A stretch of DNA of 64,000 nucleotides from an uncultured Aeriscardovia sp. (GTDB lineage Bacteria; Actinomycetota; Actinomycetes; Actinomycetales; Bifidobacteriaceae), in contig CAIFES010000004.1 of the NCBI GenBank assembly GCA_903789535.1, positions 111,712-175,711 of the forward strand, in the 5' to 3' direction. The notes under the pieces are model-generated. The model was not told where the DNA came from. It ran no database searches and was given only the letters and a program-made list of their open reading frames with translations. Both the position numbers and the translations under genes were made by a program. Below, one piece after another: positions 33,685 through 44,121 of this stretch (its first letter is position 1; each line of letters begins with the position of its first letter).

Positions 33685-34539
33685 ATGCCAGACACGAATC
33701 CGTCGCAACAATCTCAACCGACGCAGCAATACCAGACGTCCCGTCCATCGACTCCGGCACAGCCGTCGCGAGCACCACAGTCATCGTCGTCGTCACAGGC
33801 ATCCCGACCGTCACAACAGCGTCCGCCGCAGTATCAGCAGTATCGTCCCGGCAATCCGTCTGCTGCAGATCCATCCCGACCGAATATTCCGTCACAGAAT
33901 GCTTCACAGCCACAAAATCCGGCTTCTCAGCCCATGCCATCCGCAGCATCTCTGCCGCCGGCGACACCTTCCGGCCAGAATCCCATGCCATATATGCCCC
34001 AGAATCCTCCACAGTCCCCGATGCAGAATTACGGGGCCCCACAGAATTCGGGCATGCCGCCAGTGCCGCCAGTCCAGATGATGCCCCAGCCGGCACCAGC
34101 ACCACGACGCACACAGGACAACCGTCCGACGAACGGTCTGGCCGTCGCCGGCCTGTCGCTCGGCATCATCGGCTTCGTCTTCTCGCTGATCCCCTTCTTC
34201 GGCACAATCGGCTTGATTCTGGGGATTGTCGGCCTGACCCTGTCGATCATCGCCATCGTGCAGACCGGCCCGGCCCGTCCGACGCGCGGGCGCGGCATGG
34301 CGATCACCGGCACGATCCTCTCGGCGCTCGCCGTCATCGCCACCGTCATCATGTTTATTTTCGCCTTCATCCTGCTCGTCGACCCGTTGCGTTTCGCCGA
34401 CAATGACTATATGGATGACAGTGATTCCCAGACGCAGTCGGATGACGACGTGCGTTCGGCCGACGACACTGATCACACTGATGCGCTTGATCGGATCATC
34501 CAGCAGACAATCGAGTCTCGGGATTCTACGAAGTTCTAA
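33685..34539 (+). CDS. Proline/glutamine-rich membrane protein with DUF4190-like domain
   Basis: A 284-residue protein in three parts. Residues 1-150 are disordered and rich in Pro, Gln and Ser. Two transmembrane helices follow (LAVAGLSLGIIGFVFSLIPF then GTIGLILGIVGLTLSIIAIV, and AITGTILSALAVIATVIMFI then FAFILLV), in the arrangement NGLAVAGLSLGIIG...GRGMAITGTIL that is typical of DUF4190 proteins. The tail is acidic (DDSDSQTQSDDDV). Such proteins are abundant in actinobacteria; the function is unknown. GAGAAAGGA precedes the ATG. It stands alone, 276 bases from ssrA. Confidence 0.8.
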   Translation: MPDTNPSQQSQPTQQYQTSRPSTPAQPSRAPQSSSSSQASRPSQQRPPQYQQYRPGNPSAADPSRPNIPSQNASQPQNPASQPMPSAASLPPATPSGQNPMPYMPQNPPQSPMQNYGAPQNSGMPPVPPVQMMPQPAPAPRRTQDNRPTNGLAVAGLSLGIIGFVFSLIPFFGTIGLILGIVGLTLSIIAIVQTGPARPTRGRGMAITGTILSALAVIATVIMFIFAFILLVDPLRFADNDYMDDSDSQTQSDDDVRSADDTDHTDALDRIIQQTIESRDSTKF

Positions 34540-34666
34540 ACCGGCACACAGCGGGTCATGCCCGTGATCGTCCCCGTCCCACTCCCCTGGCTTTCATGTA
34601 CAGTTGGGGTTTACTGACGGTGTTCTTGTCAGCCGAAACCATCATGTCGGACAAAGGAGCCTTGCC

Positions 34667-34999
34667 ATGTTGTTGGAGGATAAGAGCCAGTTGGAAGATT
34701 ACGTGCTCCAGCTTCTTGAAGGTGACGTCGACGATGCCGAGGAGATCGCCTCGATGGTCGCCGACCGTGTCTGCGACGATCCGGATTTTGATTTCCCCGC
34801 GGAGTCATCCGATCTAGACGCCACGATTATGAATATCGCCTACAGCTATCCCGACGCCCGCGATGACGAGGATGACGATTTTACCGACGATGATGGGGAT
34901 GATCTGGAGAGCGACGATTTCGGTCTCGGTGACGAGGACGAGGACATCTACGGTGATGAAGAGGACGACGATAGTGACGAGGATGATGATCTGAGCTGA
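34667..34999 (+). CDS. Small protein with extreme acidic tail, unknown function
   Basis: A 110-residue protein. The first 60 residues could form an alpha-helical domain (LLEDKSQLEDYVLQLLEGDV, EEIASMVADRVCDDPDFDF); the last 50 are almost entirely Asp and Glu with scattered Ser/Gly, such as DDEDDDFTDDDGDDLESDDF. AAAGGAG lies seven bases before the ATG at 34667; a longer frame from 34604 has no Shine-Dalgarno. I do not recognise a family. Acidic tails of this kind often contact nucleic-acid-binding proteins or mimic DNA, but nothing here shows that. Confidence 0.7.
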   Translation: MLLEDKSQLEDYVLQLLEGDVDDAEEIASMVADRVCDDPDFDFPAESSDLDATIMNIAYSYPDARDDEDDDFTDDDGDDLESDDFGLGDEDEDIYGDEEDDDSDEDDDLS

Positions 35000-35149
35000 A
35001 GACCCTCGCCGGTGCCCGTGCCCCGGTGGCACTAAAATTCCAACGGATATGGCGGTCGCGCGCCGTCAACATAAAGGTGTGCGACCCCATGCCTATATGC
35101 GCGCACCGTATACCGGTATTCACGCGCATGCCGCAGGGAAGGGGTCATT

Positions 35150-36712
35150 ATGGCACAGCAGTCGCTCTCCGCGTTTGAGACGTCATCGCAGGACGATGCC
35201 GCCGCGCGTGCCGCCGCCGCGCAGAGCGCGGACACGCATGGCTTCCATGAGCATCTGACCCCGTTTGTGGGCAAAAGCGTCCGGGCATTCTCGCGTCTGC
35301 GCGGGGGCGGCTCCTCCTTCCCTGGTCTCGTCGTCGAGCGCTTCGATCCCGGCTTCCTCGTCCGCACGCTGCGGCAGCTTCCTCTTGGCGTGCTGCTCGT
35401 CAGCGGCACGAATGGCAAGACGACCACCACGCGCATGGTCGCGCAGATGCTCTCCCAGCTCGGTCTGAGAGTGTTCACCAATCCGACCGGGGCGAATTTC
35501 GTGCGCGGGGTCATCAGCTCCCTGCTGCCCAAGGTCAGCCTCGGCGGTCGTCTTGATGCCGATATCGCCGTCCTCGAGCTGGATGAGGCATATTCGGTCC
35601 GTTTCGTGCGACAGGTGCAGCCCCGTTACGCGCTGCTGCTCAATGTGATGCGCGACCAGATGGATCGTTTCGGCGAGATCGACACCACAGCGCGTCTGCT
35701 CTCCCATGCGGCGGCCGCAGCAAGCGGCACCGTGATCCTCAACCGCGAGGACAGGCTCGTCCGTTCTCTCGCCGGTTACGTGAAGAAGCCGGCCACGACG
35801 CGGTATTTCGGTCTCGCCTCCGACGCGCTGCGCGCCCTCTTCCCCGATGATGAGAGTCTGCAGGAGGGGGTGCCGAGCGGTCTGTGCCCGCAGGATGCCG
35901 CCCGTATCGCACCCGAGACGACAGACACCGATTCATCTGGCAGTGATGGCACAGAACCGGAAGCCCATCAGGCGGATTCTGATGTCGCGGCACTTCCGCA
36001 GGCGGATGTGCTGCTCTCGGGCATCGGCACCGGGTCGGCCGACTACACGTTCGACGGGCAGACACGTCCCGCCTTCCTGCATGTGACCGGCGCCTACAAC
36101 ATGTTCAATGCGGCAGCCGCTCTGGCTGCGGTGCGCGCCGTCATCGATGACGCACGGCGCATGACCGACGCGACGGATGCCCGCGAGCGCCTCAGCGTTC
36201 CGCAGATCACGCGTCTGCGCCGGTTCGCCTCCAGCGACACCCCTGCCCTGCTGCGGGCGGTCTCCTCTGTCACGCCGGCATTCGGCCGAGGCGAGAACCT
36301 GATGGTGGACGGTTCCCCCGTCGAGCTTGTGCTCGTCAAAAACCCGGCAGGCTTCCGGCTCGCGCTGCGCACCCCGCGTCAGAAGGACACGCGCACGATG
36401 ATCGCCATCAACGATGACTATGCGGACAGCCGCGATATGAGCTGGCTGTGGGATGTGGACTTCTCCCCGCTGGCGGGTGACGGTGTGGCGATGGTCTCGG
36501 GCATGCGTGCCTGGGACATGGCGCTGCGTCTGCAGTATTCGCGTATCCATCCCGAGCAGGTGCGTCAGGACGTGCCTGCCGCGCTATCGACTTTTCTTGA
36601 TGACCACGCCGACGCGCCCAAGACGATCTTTTGCACGTATACGGCCATGCTCGCCATCCGCCATCTGCTCTCCCAGCGTGCCGATGTGCCCGACGCCGGC
36701 GTCGGTGCGTGA
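35150..36712 (+). CDS. murT: Lipid II isoglutaminyl synthase, Mur-ligase subunit MurT
   Basis: A 520-residue Mur-ligase-like enzyme that with GatD amidates the alpha-carboxyl of D-Glu in lipid II. VLLVSGTNGKTTTTRMVAQM is the ATP loop, FTNPTGANFVRGVISSLLP the MurT-specific motif, AVLELDEAYSVRFVRQVQPR the metal-site segment and NVMRDQMDRFGEID the DQ(L/M)DRxGE motif. The C-terminal domain is MurT-type. The Cys4 zinc ribbon inserted in many MurT proteins is absent; the corresponding region (about residues 235-285) is instead low-complexity Asp/Ser/Glu-rich with no CxxC. Shine-Dalgarno GGAAGGGG precedes the ATG. gatD follows after 42 bases. Confidence 0.93.
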   Translation: MAQQSLSAFETSSQDDAAARAAAAQSADTHGFHEHLTPFVGKSVRAFSRLRGGGSSFPGLVVERFDPGFLVRTLRQLPLGVLLVSGTNGKTTTTRMVAQMLSQLGLRVFTNPTGANFVRGVISSLLPKVSLGGRLDADIAVLELDEAYSVRFVRQVQPRYALLLNVMRDQMDRFGEIDTTARLLSHAAAAASGTVILNREDRLVRSLAGYVKKPATTRYFGLASDALRALFPDDESLQEGVPSGLCPQDAARIAPETTDTDSSGSDGTEPEAHQADSDVAALPQADVLLSGIGTGSADYTFDGQTRPAFLHVTGAYNMFNAAAALAAVRAVIDDARRMTDATDARERLSVPQITRLRRFASSDTPALLRAVSSVTPAFGRGENLMVDGSPVELVLVKNPAGFRLALRTPRQKDTRTMIAINDDYADSRDMSWLWDVDFSPLAGDGVAMVSGMRAWDMALRLQYSRIHPEQVRQDVPAALSTFLDDHADAPKTIFCTYTAMLAIRHLLSQRADVPDAGVGA

Positions 36713-36754
36713 GGATCACGGACGGTAACAGGACGAGGACGACAGGGAGAAACG

Positions 36755-37636
36755 ATGACGGACGATATGGCGACAGCAGACAATACAGCAACAGCGGACG
36801 GCACAGCAGTGACGGGCAAGACGACGATGGGAAGATCAGAGACAGAACGCGAGACGCACAGCATGCTCTCCCCGACCGCACCGGCCGATAGACGCATCGA
36901 TGTGCTCTCCCTCTACCCGCGCGATATGAACATTTATGGTGATACGGGCAATATCACTGTCATCCTTCGCCGTCTCGAACTGCTCGGCTATGAGCCCGTC
37001 CTCCATCTCTACAACCAGGGCGATGCGTGGCCCGATCAGGTCGATCTGATCCTGGGCGGGGGCGGACAGGATTCCGGCCAGCGCAAAATCCAGGCCGATT
37101 TCGCCTCACGCGCCGATATCCTGCGCGATCTTGCCGGAAAAGGCGTGCCGATGCTGCTCGTCTGCGGCCTCTACCAGCTGTTCGGCCGCTCCTTCACCAC
37201 GCTTGAGGGCGACGTGCTGCCCGGCATCGGCATCTTCGATGCGCAGACCGTGGGCGGCACGCACCGGATCATCGGCAATATCACGGAGCAGAGCACGGAC
37301 TTCGGCACGATCATCGGCTATGAGAACCATTCGGGCAAGACGACCATCGACGACGGTTCCGCGACGAGGCCGCTGGGCACCGTGGCCGAGGGGTGCGGCA
37401 ACAACGGCGAGGACCGAAGCGAGGGCGCCCGCGTGCGCAATGTGATCGGCACCTACTGCCACGGGCCGCTGCTGCCGAAGAACCCGCGCATCGCCGATTT
37501 TCTGATCCGCACGGCCGTCATCAACCGCTATGGCAGTTTCACGCCCACTAGCACGCCCGAACAGAAGAAGGAGCTGGAGCAGCTCGACCTGTATGCGCGG
37601 CGTGCATCCGCGGTGGCGCAGAACAGGCCGCGCTGA
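36755..37636 (+). CDS. gatD: Lipid II isoglutaminyl synthase, glutaminase subunit GatD
   Basis: A 293-residue class I glutamine amidotransferase that feeds ammonia to MurT. The nucleophile is C137 in LLVCGLYQLFG and the catalytic His is H236 in GTYCHGPLLPKNP; YPRDMNIYGDTGNITVILRR and GYENHSGKT are GatD signatures. The first 46 residues are an unconserved Thr/Ala-rich extension, so a start nearer residue 37 is possible, but AGGGAGAAACG supports the ATG at 36755. With murT it makes D-isoglutamine in the stem peptide, which is needed for normal cross-linking and lysozyme tolerance in other Gram-positives. Confidence 0.94.
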   Translation: MTDDMATADNTATADGTAVTGKTTMGRSETERETHSMLSPTAPADRRIDVLSLYPRDMNIYGDTGNITVILRRLELLGYEPVLHLYNQGDAWPDQVDLILGGGGQDSGQRKIQADFASRADILRDLAGKGVPMLLVCGLYQLFGRSFTTLEGDVLPGIGIFDAQTVGGTHRIIGNITEQSTDFGTIIGYENHSGKTTIDDGSATRPLGTVAEGCGNNGEDRSEGARVRNVIGTYCHGPLLPKNPRIADFLIRTAVINRYGSFTPTSTPEQKKELEQLDLYARRASAVAQNRPR

Positions 37637-37692
37637 CCTGACACAGCCGGGCTCACAGGGATGAACTCACACCCAAGGCCCAGCCACACGGC

Positions 37693-38151
37693 TCATACAC
37701 CCAGCTCGTCCGTGTCGGCGATGATGGTGACCGGTCCGTCGTTGACAAGGCCCACCTGCATGTCGGCCCCGAAGATGCCGGTGCGCACATCCAGTCCCCA
37801 CGCAGTGTGCAGCTCGTCATTGAGCTGCTGCCAGACTTTCTTCGCGTGTGCCGGCTCTCCCGCCTGGGTGAAGCCGGGACGGTTGCCTTTGCGGATGGAG
37901 GCGTAGAGCGTGAACTGCGAGACGGAGAGGATCTGCCCGCCGATATCGAGGACGGAGCGGTTCATCTTGCCCTCCTCATCCGAAAAAATCCGCATGTTGG
38001 TGAACTTTCGGGCGATCGAGCGCACCTGGTCGGGTCCGTCGCCGTCCTCCACGCCTATCAGGAGTAGCAATCCGGGGCCGATTTTCTCATGCCAGTCCTG
38101 TGCCTCCACGTCGACCGAGGCGGACGAGACTCTTTGAGCCACCACGCGCAT
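37693..38151 (-). CDS. dtd: D-aminoacyl-tRNA deacylase
   Basis: A 152-residue DTD that removes D-amino acids from mischarged tRNAs. MRVVAQRVSSASVDV begins the fold; the active-site motifs are LSVSQFTLYA (SQxxL) and LVNDGPVTIIAD (NxGPVT). Length is normal. AAGGAGG precedes the ATG at 38151. It lies downstream of ftsQ on the same strand with 135 bases between and is convergent with gatD. Confidence 0.95.
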   Translation of the reverse strand: MRVVAQRVSSASVDVEAQDWHEKIGPGLLLLIGVEDGDGPDQVRSIARKFTNMRIFSDEEGKMNRSVLDIGGQILSVSQFTLYASIRKGNRPGFTQAGEPAHAKKVWQQLNDELHTAWGLDVRTGIFGADMQVGLVNDGPVTIIADTDELGV

Positions 38152-38286
38152 ATGAATTCCTCCTTCTGTTATGTATTCGATGAGCTATCCGCCTCTGCTC
38201 AGCCCCTGCCCGTGATGTGCTGCTAATTGATGCATCATCCTTATCTGTGACCGAACGCGTCGACAGGTATTCAAGCCGGTATGCAG

Positions 38287-39366
38287 TTATTTCTTGATGA
38301 CCGGCCGCTCGGGCGAGGACACGTCGATCGTCCGGTTCGCCCCCATCTGCGACGAGCCGATCAGATGCTCGGCGATCGCACTCTTGAGGCGCATGTCCTG
38401 GCTGTCCCCCCAGATGACCGTGTAGCCGTCGGAGGTGACGGTGGTGACCGAGTCGCGGGTGGCGCTGCTCACCTTCGTCATCTTCTTCTCCAGCTTCGAG
38501 GGCATGGCCGATAGCACGGCGAGCGTCTGCCGCAGGATCGGCTTGTCAGTGCCGGCGGTGGCATCCTGTACCTCGATGAGCGGCACGCCGGAGACGGCGG
38601 AGGACGGGCGTGAGATGACCTTTCCATCACCGTCGACGAGCGCGTACCTGTTCTTGCCGTCATGCAGCAGGGCGCGCGGTACGAGCGGGACGAGGCGGAC
38701 GGACACCTTGTTGGGCAGCGAGCGCGTCACCTTCGCCGAGCCGACCGCGTCGAGCGCGGTGATCTGCTTTTCCAGACTGTCCGTGCGGACGCGGGCGATG
38801 GACGAGCCGACGGCGCTGTCAGCGATCTGGCGCACTTTCGCCGTATCGACCCATTTGTTGGTGCCGGTGATGGTGATGCTCGAGGAGGTGACGCGGAAGG
38901 CGGGCGCATAGAGGATGACGGCCAGAGCGGCGAGCAGCAGGGCGATGAGACCGATCAGCACGGCGATTCTGCCCCGCCTGCGGCGATCGCGCCGCTTGTC
39001 GGCCTGACGCTGGACGATCTGGGCCGCGGTGCCGTCAGGATGGTTCTGTTCGAAGCGCTGCTGTTCCACTGCCTGTGTGAGCGGGCTCTCCTGCGGCTCA
39101 AGACGCCGCGCATCCACGAAGCGTCCGCCGCTGTTGCCGGAACCACGGTTTCCCGGACCGCGTCCGTGGACGGTCCGTCCGAAGCGGGACGAGCCGGACC
39201 TGCTCCGCATGTTTTGCCCGTGCGCCACGTCGTGTGCCCGGTTACTGCTTTGTTCCGCCGGCGACGACGAGTCCCCGCGCAGCATGATCGACGAGGACGG
39301 CGAGGAGGAGGCGGACCGTCGAGGGACGGGATGCCCGTGGTGCTGGGTGCGGCGCTCCATGCTCAC
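38287..39366 (-). CDS. ftsQ: Cell division protein FtsQ
   Basis: A single-pass division protein of about 359 residues linking the FtsB-FtsL complex to the divisome. The first 130 residues are disordered and Arg/Ser-rich; the transmembrane helix is [20 protein letters not shown], followed by the POTRA domain beginning [20 protein letters not shown] and the beta domain with [20 protein letters not shown]. The start overlaps the murG::murC stop, either as GTG (39366, GTGA overlap) or the ATG six bases later. It is the last dcw gene here; ftsZ does not follow in this window, dtd does. Confidence 0.92.
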   Translation of the reverse strand: MSMERRTQHHGHPVPRRSASSSPSSSIMLRGDSSSPAEQSSNRAHDVAHGQNMRSRSGSSRFGRTVHGRGPGNRGSGNSGGRFVDARRLEPQESPLTQAVEQQRFEQNHPDGTAAQIVQRQADKRRDRRRRGRIAVLIGLIALLLAALAVILYAPAFRVTSSSITITGTNKWVDTAKVRQIADSAVGSSIARVRTDSLEKQITALDAVGSAKVTRSLPNKVSVRLVPLVPRALLHDGKNRYALVDGDGKVISRPSSAVSGVPLIEVQDATAGTDKPILRQTLAVLSAMPSKLEKKMTKVSSATRDSVTTVTSDGYTVIWGDSQDMRLKSAIAEHLIGSSQMGANRTIDVSSPERPVIKK

Positions 39367-42300
39367 CGCCCCTGGGAACGATGGTGCTGGCGATCGGCGA
39401 GTAGACGCAACAGACGCGGGTTGGCCTGCTCGATGCTGCCGGCGCCGATGGTGGCAAGAACGTCGCCCGGCCTGCTGTCGGCGAGAAGACGGTCGGCGCC
39501 CTCATCGATCGAGGCGGCGAGCACAGGAAGTGACCGCGCAGGGTGGTCCGTGGCAGCAGGACGATTCGCCGTCCGATCGCCCTCGGAAGCGCTGCCGCCG
39601 GTCGTGTCATCCTCACCACCATGAGTGGCCCGCGCCGCCTCGACGATGGTGGCGGAGGTGATGCCGGGGAAATCTTCCTGCCTCTCACGGGCGGGGAACA
39701 CCGGAACGAGCACGGCCTCATCGGCGAGCGCGAGCGCCTTCGCGTAGCCTGGTGCGTATTGCTTGACACGCGAGAACGAGTGGGGCTGGAACAGCACGCG
39801 GATGGCCCTGTGCGGGTAGCGGCTGCGCAGCGCACGCAGGAATGTGGCGACCTCGGTGGGATGGTGGCCGTAGTCGGTATAGAGGCGGATGCCATCATAC
39901 TGGCCCTGGAAGTCGAAGCGGCGGGCCGCACCCAGGAAGGTGCGCGCCTGGCCGGCGGCCTTCTCGAGCGGCTGGCCGCCCAGTGCCGCGGCAAGAATGG
40001 CGGCGGTGGCATTGCGGGCGTTGTGCAGGCCGGGCACGCTCAGCCGTACGTCCACGCGGGCCGATGGAAGGTCCGTCGTGAGTCCCTCTGTTCCCTCCGG
40101 GACCTGCAGGTGGAGGCCGTCGGGCAGGCTCAGCGTAAATTCCTCCATGACCGGCTGCGCACGCGCCTGCCTCTCCATGGCGGTCAGCTCATCCTCCTGC
40201 CTGCCGTCGCCGAAGGGAGCATCAGACTCGTCGGCGATCTCATGGGCGTCGGAGATGACGGCGATATGACCGGCCGGCACATCCCCCAGATCCTTCTGGT
40301 CCGGGTCGGTGGTGTAGACGATCGTGCGTGCCTTTTCGGCCTCGTCGAAACCGGCGTAGACCTGTCGGGCACCCGCGTCGTCACCGCACAGCAGGATCGC
40401 CCCGCGGCAGCGGTGGGCGAAGCGGCCGAAGGCGGCACGGTAGTTTTCCACGGTGCCGTAATGGTCGAGATGATCGCCCTCGGCGTTGGTGATGACGCTG
40501 ATGAGCGGCGTGTACTTGGCAAAACTGCCGTCGGACTCGTCGGCCTCGGCCACCATCCACTCGCCTTTTCCGGCGTGGCCGCCGGAGATGATACCGCGGC
40601 CGGTCTTGAGCGAGCCGCCGATGGCGAAGCTCGGGTCGGCGCCGCAGCCGGTGAGGATGGCGGCGATCATCGAGGAGGTGGTCGTCTTGCCGTGTGTGCC
40701 GGCGACGGCGATCGAACGGCGCGTGCGCAGCAGTAGGGCGAGGATATCGGAGCGGTGCGCCAGACGCAGCCCCTGGCGGCGGGCCTCGGCCATCTCGCAC
40801 TGGTCCGGGGCGATGGCGCTGGACCAGACCACCGTGTCCACATCGTGGATGTTGGAGGCCTTCTGCCCGATGACTACCCGCACACCGGCCTGTTCGAGCT
40901 CCTGGGCGTAATCGGACTCCTCGCGGTCGCTGCCGGCGACGGGCACCCCCTGCTCGTGCAGCAGCAGGGCGAGGACGGACATGCCCGAGCCGCCGATGCC
41001 GATGAACCAGACACGTCCGAGGTCGTGCAGCGTCAGTCCGGCCAGCGCGTCGTCGGAGGGCAGGGGACGCGGCTCGAGACCGTCGTCAACGTGCTCGAGA
41101 CCGCCGTCAGCGTGCGTCTGTGTGTAATGCGCGTCGGCCAGTTCGAGCACCTTGCGCGCCATACGGTCGGCCGCGTCTCGGATACCCCATGAGCGTGCGG
41201 CCGAACGCATCCGGGCAAGCCGGTCGGCGTCCGCCAGCAGCCCCGGCACATGCCCGCGCACCCAGGCGGCGTCAAGATCGGCGTCGGCCACGAGCAGGCC
41301 TCCCCCGGCCTGGACGACCGGCTCTGCGTTGAAACGCTGCTCACCGTTGCCGATCGGCAGCGGCACATAGACGGCCGGGACGCCGAGCGCGGCGATCTCG
41401 GAGACGGTGCCCGCGCCCGAGCGGCAGATGACGAGGTCGGCGCAGGAGAAGGCGAGCTCCATATGCTCGAAATACTCCGCCATGTGGTAATCGCCCGTGC
41501 CCAGGCTCTCGGGGCCGATCCCGGTCAGACGGCGTGTCAGGCCCGCCCCGGCGAGGGTGTCGCGCACCTGCTGCGAGCGTTTCTTGCCCGTCAGATGCAC
41601 GATCTGGATGCCGGCGTCGAGCAGGTCCCTTGCGGCGCCGGAGAGGGCCTTGTTGAGGCTGACGGCACCGAGCGAGCCGCCGGTGACGAACAGGATGGGT
41701 CGGTCCGGGTCGAGGCCGAGCGCGGTCGCCGAGCGCACGCGCGCCGCATGGGGATCCTCCTCGATGGCCTGCGCGGCCCGGGCGATGGCCGGACGCAGCG
41801 GCAGGCCGACACGCTCGATGACGGTGTGCCTGCCCGGCCTCAGGCCGGTGGACTCGTAGGAGGTGCCCACATAGTCGGCCCAGCGGGCGCCGAGCCGGTT
41901 GGCCAGTCCCGCGCGGGCATTTTGTTCATGCACAATGAGCGGCAGGTGCAGATGATGCGCGGCGCTGTAGGCGGGTGCGGCGGCATATCCGCCCACACCG
42001 ACGACCGCGTCGGCGTCAGAGGAGGTGAGGATGTCGGTGACCTTGGCGAGCTCCTTGTGCCAGCGGGCGGGGAACTCGAAGGCGGCCTTGTTGATCCGTC
42101 GCGGGAAGGGGACTTTGTTGATCGTCTCGAGAGGGAAACCGGCCTTCGGCACGAGATCCGCCTCCAGACCGACGGCGGTGCCGATCACACGGATGCGGGC
42201 CTGCGGCCGCAGGGAGCGGATCTGCGCGGCGATGGACAGCAGCGGGTTGACGTGCCCTGCCGTACCCCCACCCGCCAGGACGATGCTCACCGGCGCGTCG

Positions 42301-42383
42301 GCAGGCGGCTGACTGCCCGCGGCATGTTGTTCAGCGGCCGCTTGTGCGCCGTGCCGGTCCATACCCGTCGTGTCCCTCACCAT
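39363..42383 (-). CDS. murG-murC: Fused MurG-MurC: lipid II GlcNAc transferase and UDP-MurNAc:L-alanine ligase
   Basis: One uninterrupted frame of 1006 codons holding two enzymes. Residues about 31-420 are Mur[40 protein letters not shown] and [19 protein letters not shown]. Residues about 451-1006 are Mur[67 protein letters not shown] and DYGHHPTEV. Between them lies a 30-residue Asp/Gly/His-rich linker ([20 protein letters not shown]) with no stop and no internal ATG near the MurC start. The N-terminal 30 residues are extra. GGAGG precedes ATG/GTG at 42383/42380, inside the ftsW end. The two steps are not consecutive: MurC acts early in the cytoplasm, MurG last at the membrane. Confidence 0.93.
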   Translation of the reverse strand: MVRDTTGMDRHGAQAAAEQHAAGSQPPADAPVSIVLAGGGTAGHVNPLLSIAAQIRSLRPQARIRVIGTAVGLEADLVPKAGFPLETINKVPFPRRINKAAFEFPARWHKELAKVTDILTSSDADAVVGVGGYAAAPAYSAAHHLHLPLIVHEQNARAGLANRLGARWADYVGTSYESTGLRPGRHTVIERVGLPLRPAIARAAQAIEEDPHAARVRSATALGLDPDRPILFVTGGSLGAVSLNKALSGAARDLLDAGIQIVHLTGKKRSQQVRDTLAGAGLTRRLTGIGPESLGTGDYHMAEYFEHMELAFSCADLVICRSGAGTVSEIAALGVPAVYVPLPIGNGEQRFNAEPVVQAGGGLLVADADLDAAWVRGHVPGLLADADRLARMRSAARSWGIRDAADRMARKVLELADAHYTQTHADGGLEHVDDGLEPRPLPSDDALAGLTLHDLGRVWFIGIGGSGMSVLALLLHEQGVPVAGSDREESDYAQELEQAGVRVVIGQKASNIHDVDTVVWSSAIAPDQCEMAEARRQGLRLAHRSDILALLLRTRRSIAVAGTHGKTTTSSMIAAILTGCGADPSFAIGGSLKTGRGIISGGHAGKGEWMVAEADESDGSFAKYTPLISVITNAEGDHLDHYGTVENYRAAFGRFAHRCRGAILLCGDDAGARQVYAGFDEAEKARTIVYTTDPDQKDLGDVPAGHIAVISDAHEIADESDAPFGDGRQEDELTAMERQARAQPVMEEFTLSLPDGLHLQVPEGTEGLTTDLPSARVDVRLSVPGLHNARNATAAILAAALGGQPLEKAAGQARTFLGAARRFDFQGQYDGIRLYTDYGHHPTEVATFLRALRSRYPHRAIRVLFQPHSFSRVKQYAPGYAKALALADEAVLVPVFPARERQEDFPGITSATIVEAARATHGGEDDTTGGSASEGDRTANRPAATDHPARSLPVLAASIDEGADRLLADSRPGDVLATIGAGSIEQANPRLLRLLADRQHHRSQGR

Positions 42384-44121
42384 TGTTCCTCCAATCGCTG
42401 CCGGATGTCGACGTGTTCCGAGGCCTGATAGTACCCGTCGTCATCCTCCTGGCGACGGGACGACGCCCGCCCATGGCGGGACGGGGACTGCCCATACGCG
42501 GATCGGTCGACCGAGGATCCGTCGAAATCCTGGAATCCCCCGTGCGCACGGAGCCGGTGCGATCGTGGTCCCGCGCGGCGGCACTGCCGCGCCGACGCGC
42601 CTTGTGCGATGTATGTGGCGGGAAGACTGCGGCGATCTGCGGCTGCTCGCGCATCATCGCCGCCGCGACGCCGCTGGCCGTCAGACACGAGACGAGCGCG
42701 GTGCCGCCGGCCGAGACGAACGGCAGCGGCAGACCGATCACGGGGGCGAGCTGGAGGACGACCATGATGTTGATGAGCGCCTGGAAACAGATCCAGCCGG
42801 TGATGCACACAAGCACGATGCGCGCGTACTGGCGCTGGTGGTCGGCCACACGTGCCACGGCGGTGGTCGGGCGCTCGGCGGGCGGGCGCATCTGCACCGC
42901 CACCTGCAGCAGGAACCAGGCGATGAGCGCGAATAGAAGGATGACGGCCAGGGCTCCCACAAAGCCGAGCTCCTCGCCGATCACGGCGAAGATGAAATCG
43001 TTCTGTGCCTCGGGCAGGTAGCTCCATTTCTCGCGCGAGGCGCCCAGGCCGAGGCCGAACAGGCCGCCGGAGGCAAGGGCGAAGCGCCCGTGGATCACCT
43101 GATAGCACACGCCGAGCTTGTCATCGCTTCCCTGGCAGCCGGAAAAGAGCGCATGGATGCGCTGCATTCGATTTCCCGAACCGGTGACGAATACGCCGAT
43201 GATGCCGGCACCGAGCAGCGCGACGCCGGTGAGCATCAGACGCGCGTCGAGACCGCCGCACAGCAGGGCGACCACGCCGATGAGCAGGATGACCAGGCCG
43301 GTACCGAGGTCTTTGCCGGCCATGACGAGCGCGAAGGCGAGGCCCAGCCCGAGCAGGGCGACCGCATACGGTTTGACCTGCTCCTTGAAGCCCCTGCCGT
43401 ACCGACGCGCGTTGCGAGAGGAGACGATGCTCGAGGGCATCCACAGGCACAGCGAGAGCTTGAGCAGCTCGGCGGGCTGGAAGCTGACCGGGCCGATGAC
43501 GATCCAGCCGGAGTTGCCGCCTGCCGAGGCGCCCAGACGGGTGAGCGTGAGCGCCTGGAGGAAGAGGGTGAAGACGAAGAAACCGAACGAGATCCGCCGG
43601 TAGAAGGAGACGGGCGGCCGGGAGGCAAGCACGGCGCACACGACGCCGACGAACGCGTACAGGCTCTGCAACAGCACCTGATGGTAAGGCGACTGGCCGG
43701 TGGCGATGAGGTTGACCGATGAGCTGGAGAAGACCATCACCAGACCCAGGATGAGCAGCAGCGCCACGCAGATGATGAAACCGTAATAGCAGATGATCGG
43801 GTCGCGCATACTGGCCCAGAAGCCTTTGCGCCGGCGGCGCACAGGCCTATCGGCGTCGATCTCCTCGATGCGCCGCACACCCGAGGGGGTGATGATGGAA
43901 CGGCGCAGACGCTTCTCCCGCGTCTGACGGCGTCGTTCCTGGCGTTGCTGGGCAAGACTCGGCCGATCGAACGAAGGGTCTGCGGAAGCACCGGCACGCC
44001 GCCGTCCGGTCTGGCGGGTGCCGTCGGTATGCCCGCCGACCGTATCGTCGTCACCGGATGACTGCCGGCGGATGGAGTCCCGTGTCGCCCGGTCGGCGCC
44101 GGATCTGACCTGCCTGCTCAT
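42331..44121 (-). CDS. ftsW: Lipid II polymerase FtsW (SEDS family)
   Basis: A 596-residue SEDS glycosyltransferase for septal peptidoglycan. About 90 Arg-rich cytoplasmic residues precede the first helix ([20 protein letters not shown]); some ten helices follow, with the conserved [56 protein letters not shown] and [18 protein letters not shown] long basic, disordered C-terminal tail of about 95 residues ends the protein. The ATG at 44121 overlaps the murD stop as ATGA. It pairs functionally with the transpeptidase FtsI in the same cluster. Confidence 0.94.
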   Translation of the reverse strand: MSRQVRSGADRATRDSIRRQSSGDDDTVGGHTDGTRQTGRRRAGASADPSFDRPSLAQQRQERRRQTREKRLRRSIITPSGVRRIEEIDADRPVRRRRKGFWASMRDPIICYYGFIICVALLLILGLVMVFSSSSVNLIATGQSPYHQVLLQSLYAFVGVVCAVLASRPPVSFYRRISFGFFVFTLFLQALTLTRLGASAGGNSGWIVIGPVSFQPAELLKLSLCLWMPSSIVSSRNARRYGRGFKEQVKPYAVALLGLGLAFALVMAGKDLGTGLVILLIGVVALLCGGLDARLMLTGVALLGAGIIGVFVTGSGNRMQRIHALFSGCQGSDDKLGVCYQVIHGRFALASGGLFGLGLGASREKWSYLPEAQNDFIFAVIGEELGFVGALAVILLFALIAWFLLQVAVQMRPPAERPTTAVARVADHQRQYARIVLVCITGWICFQALINIMVVLQLAPVIGLPLPFVSAGGTALVSCLTASGVAAAMMREQPQIAAVFPPHTSHKARRRGSAAARDHDRTGSVRTGDSRISTDPRSTDPRMGSPRPAMGGRRPVARRMTTGTIRPRNTSTSGSDWRNNGEGHDGYGPARRTSGR

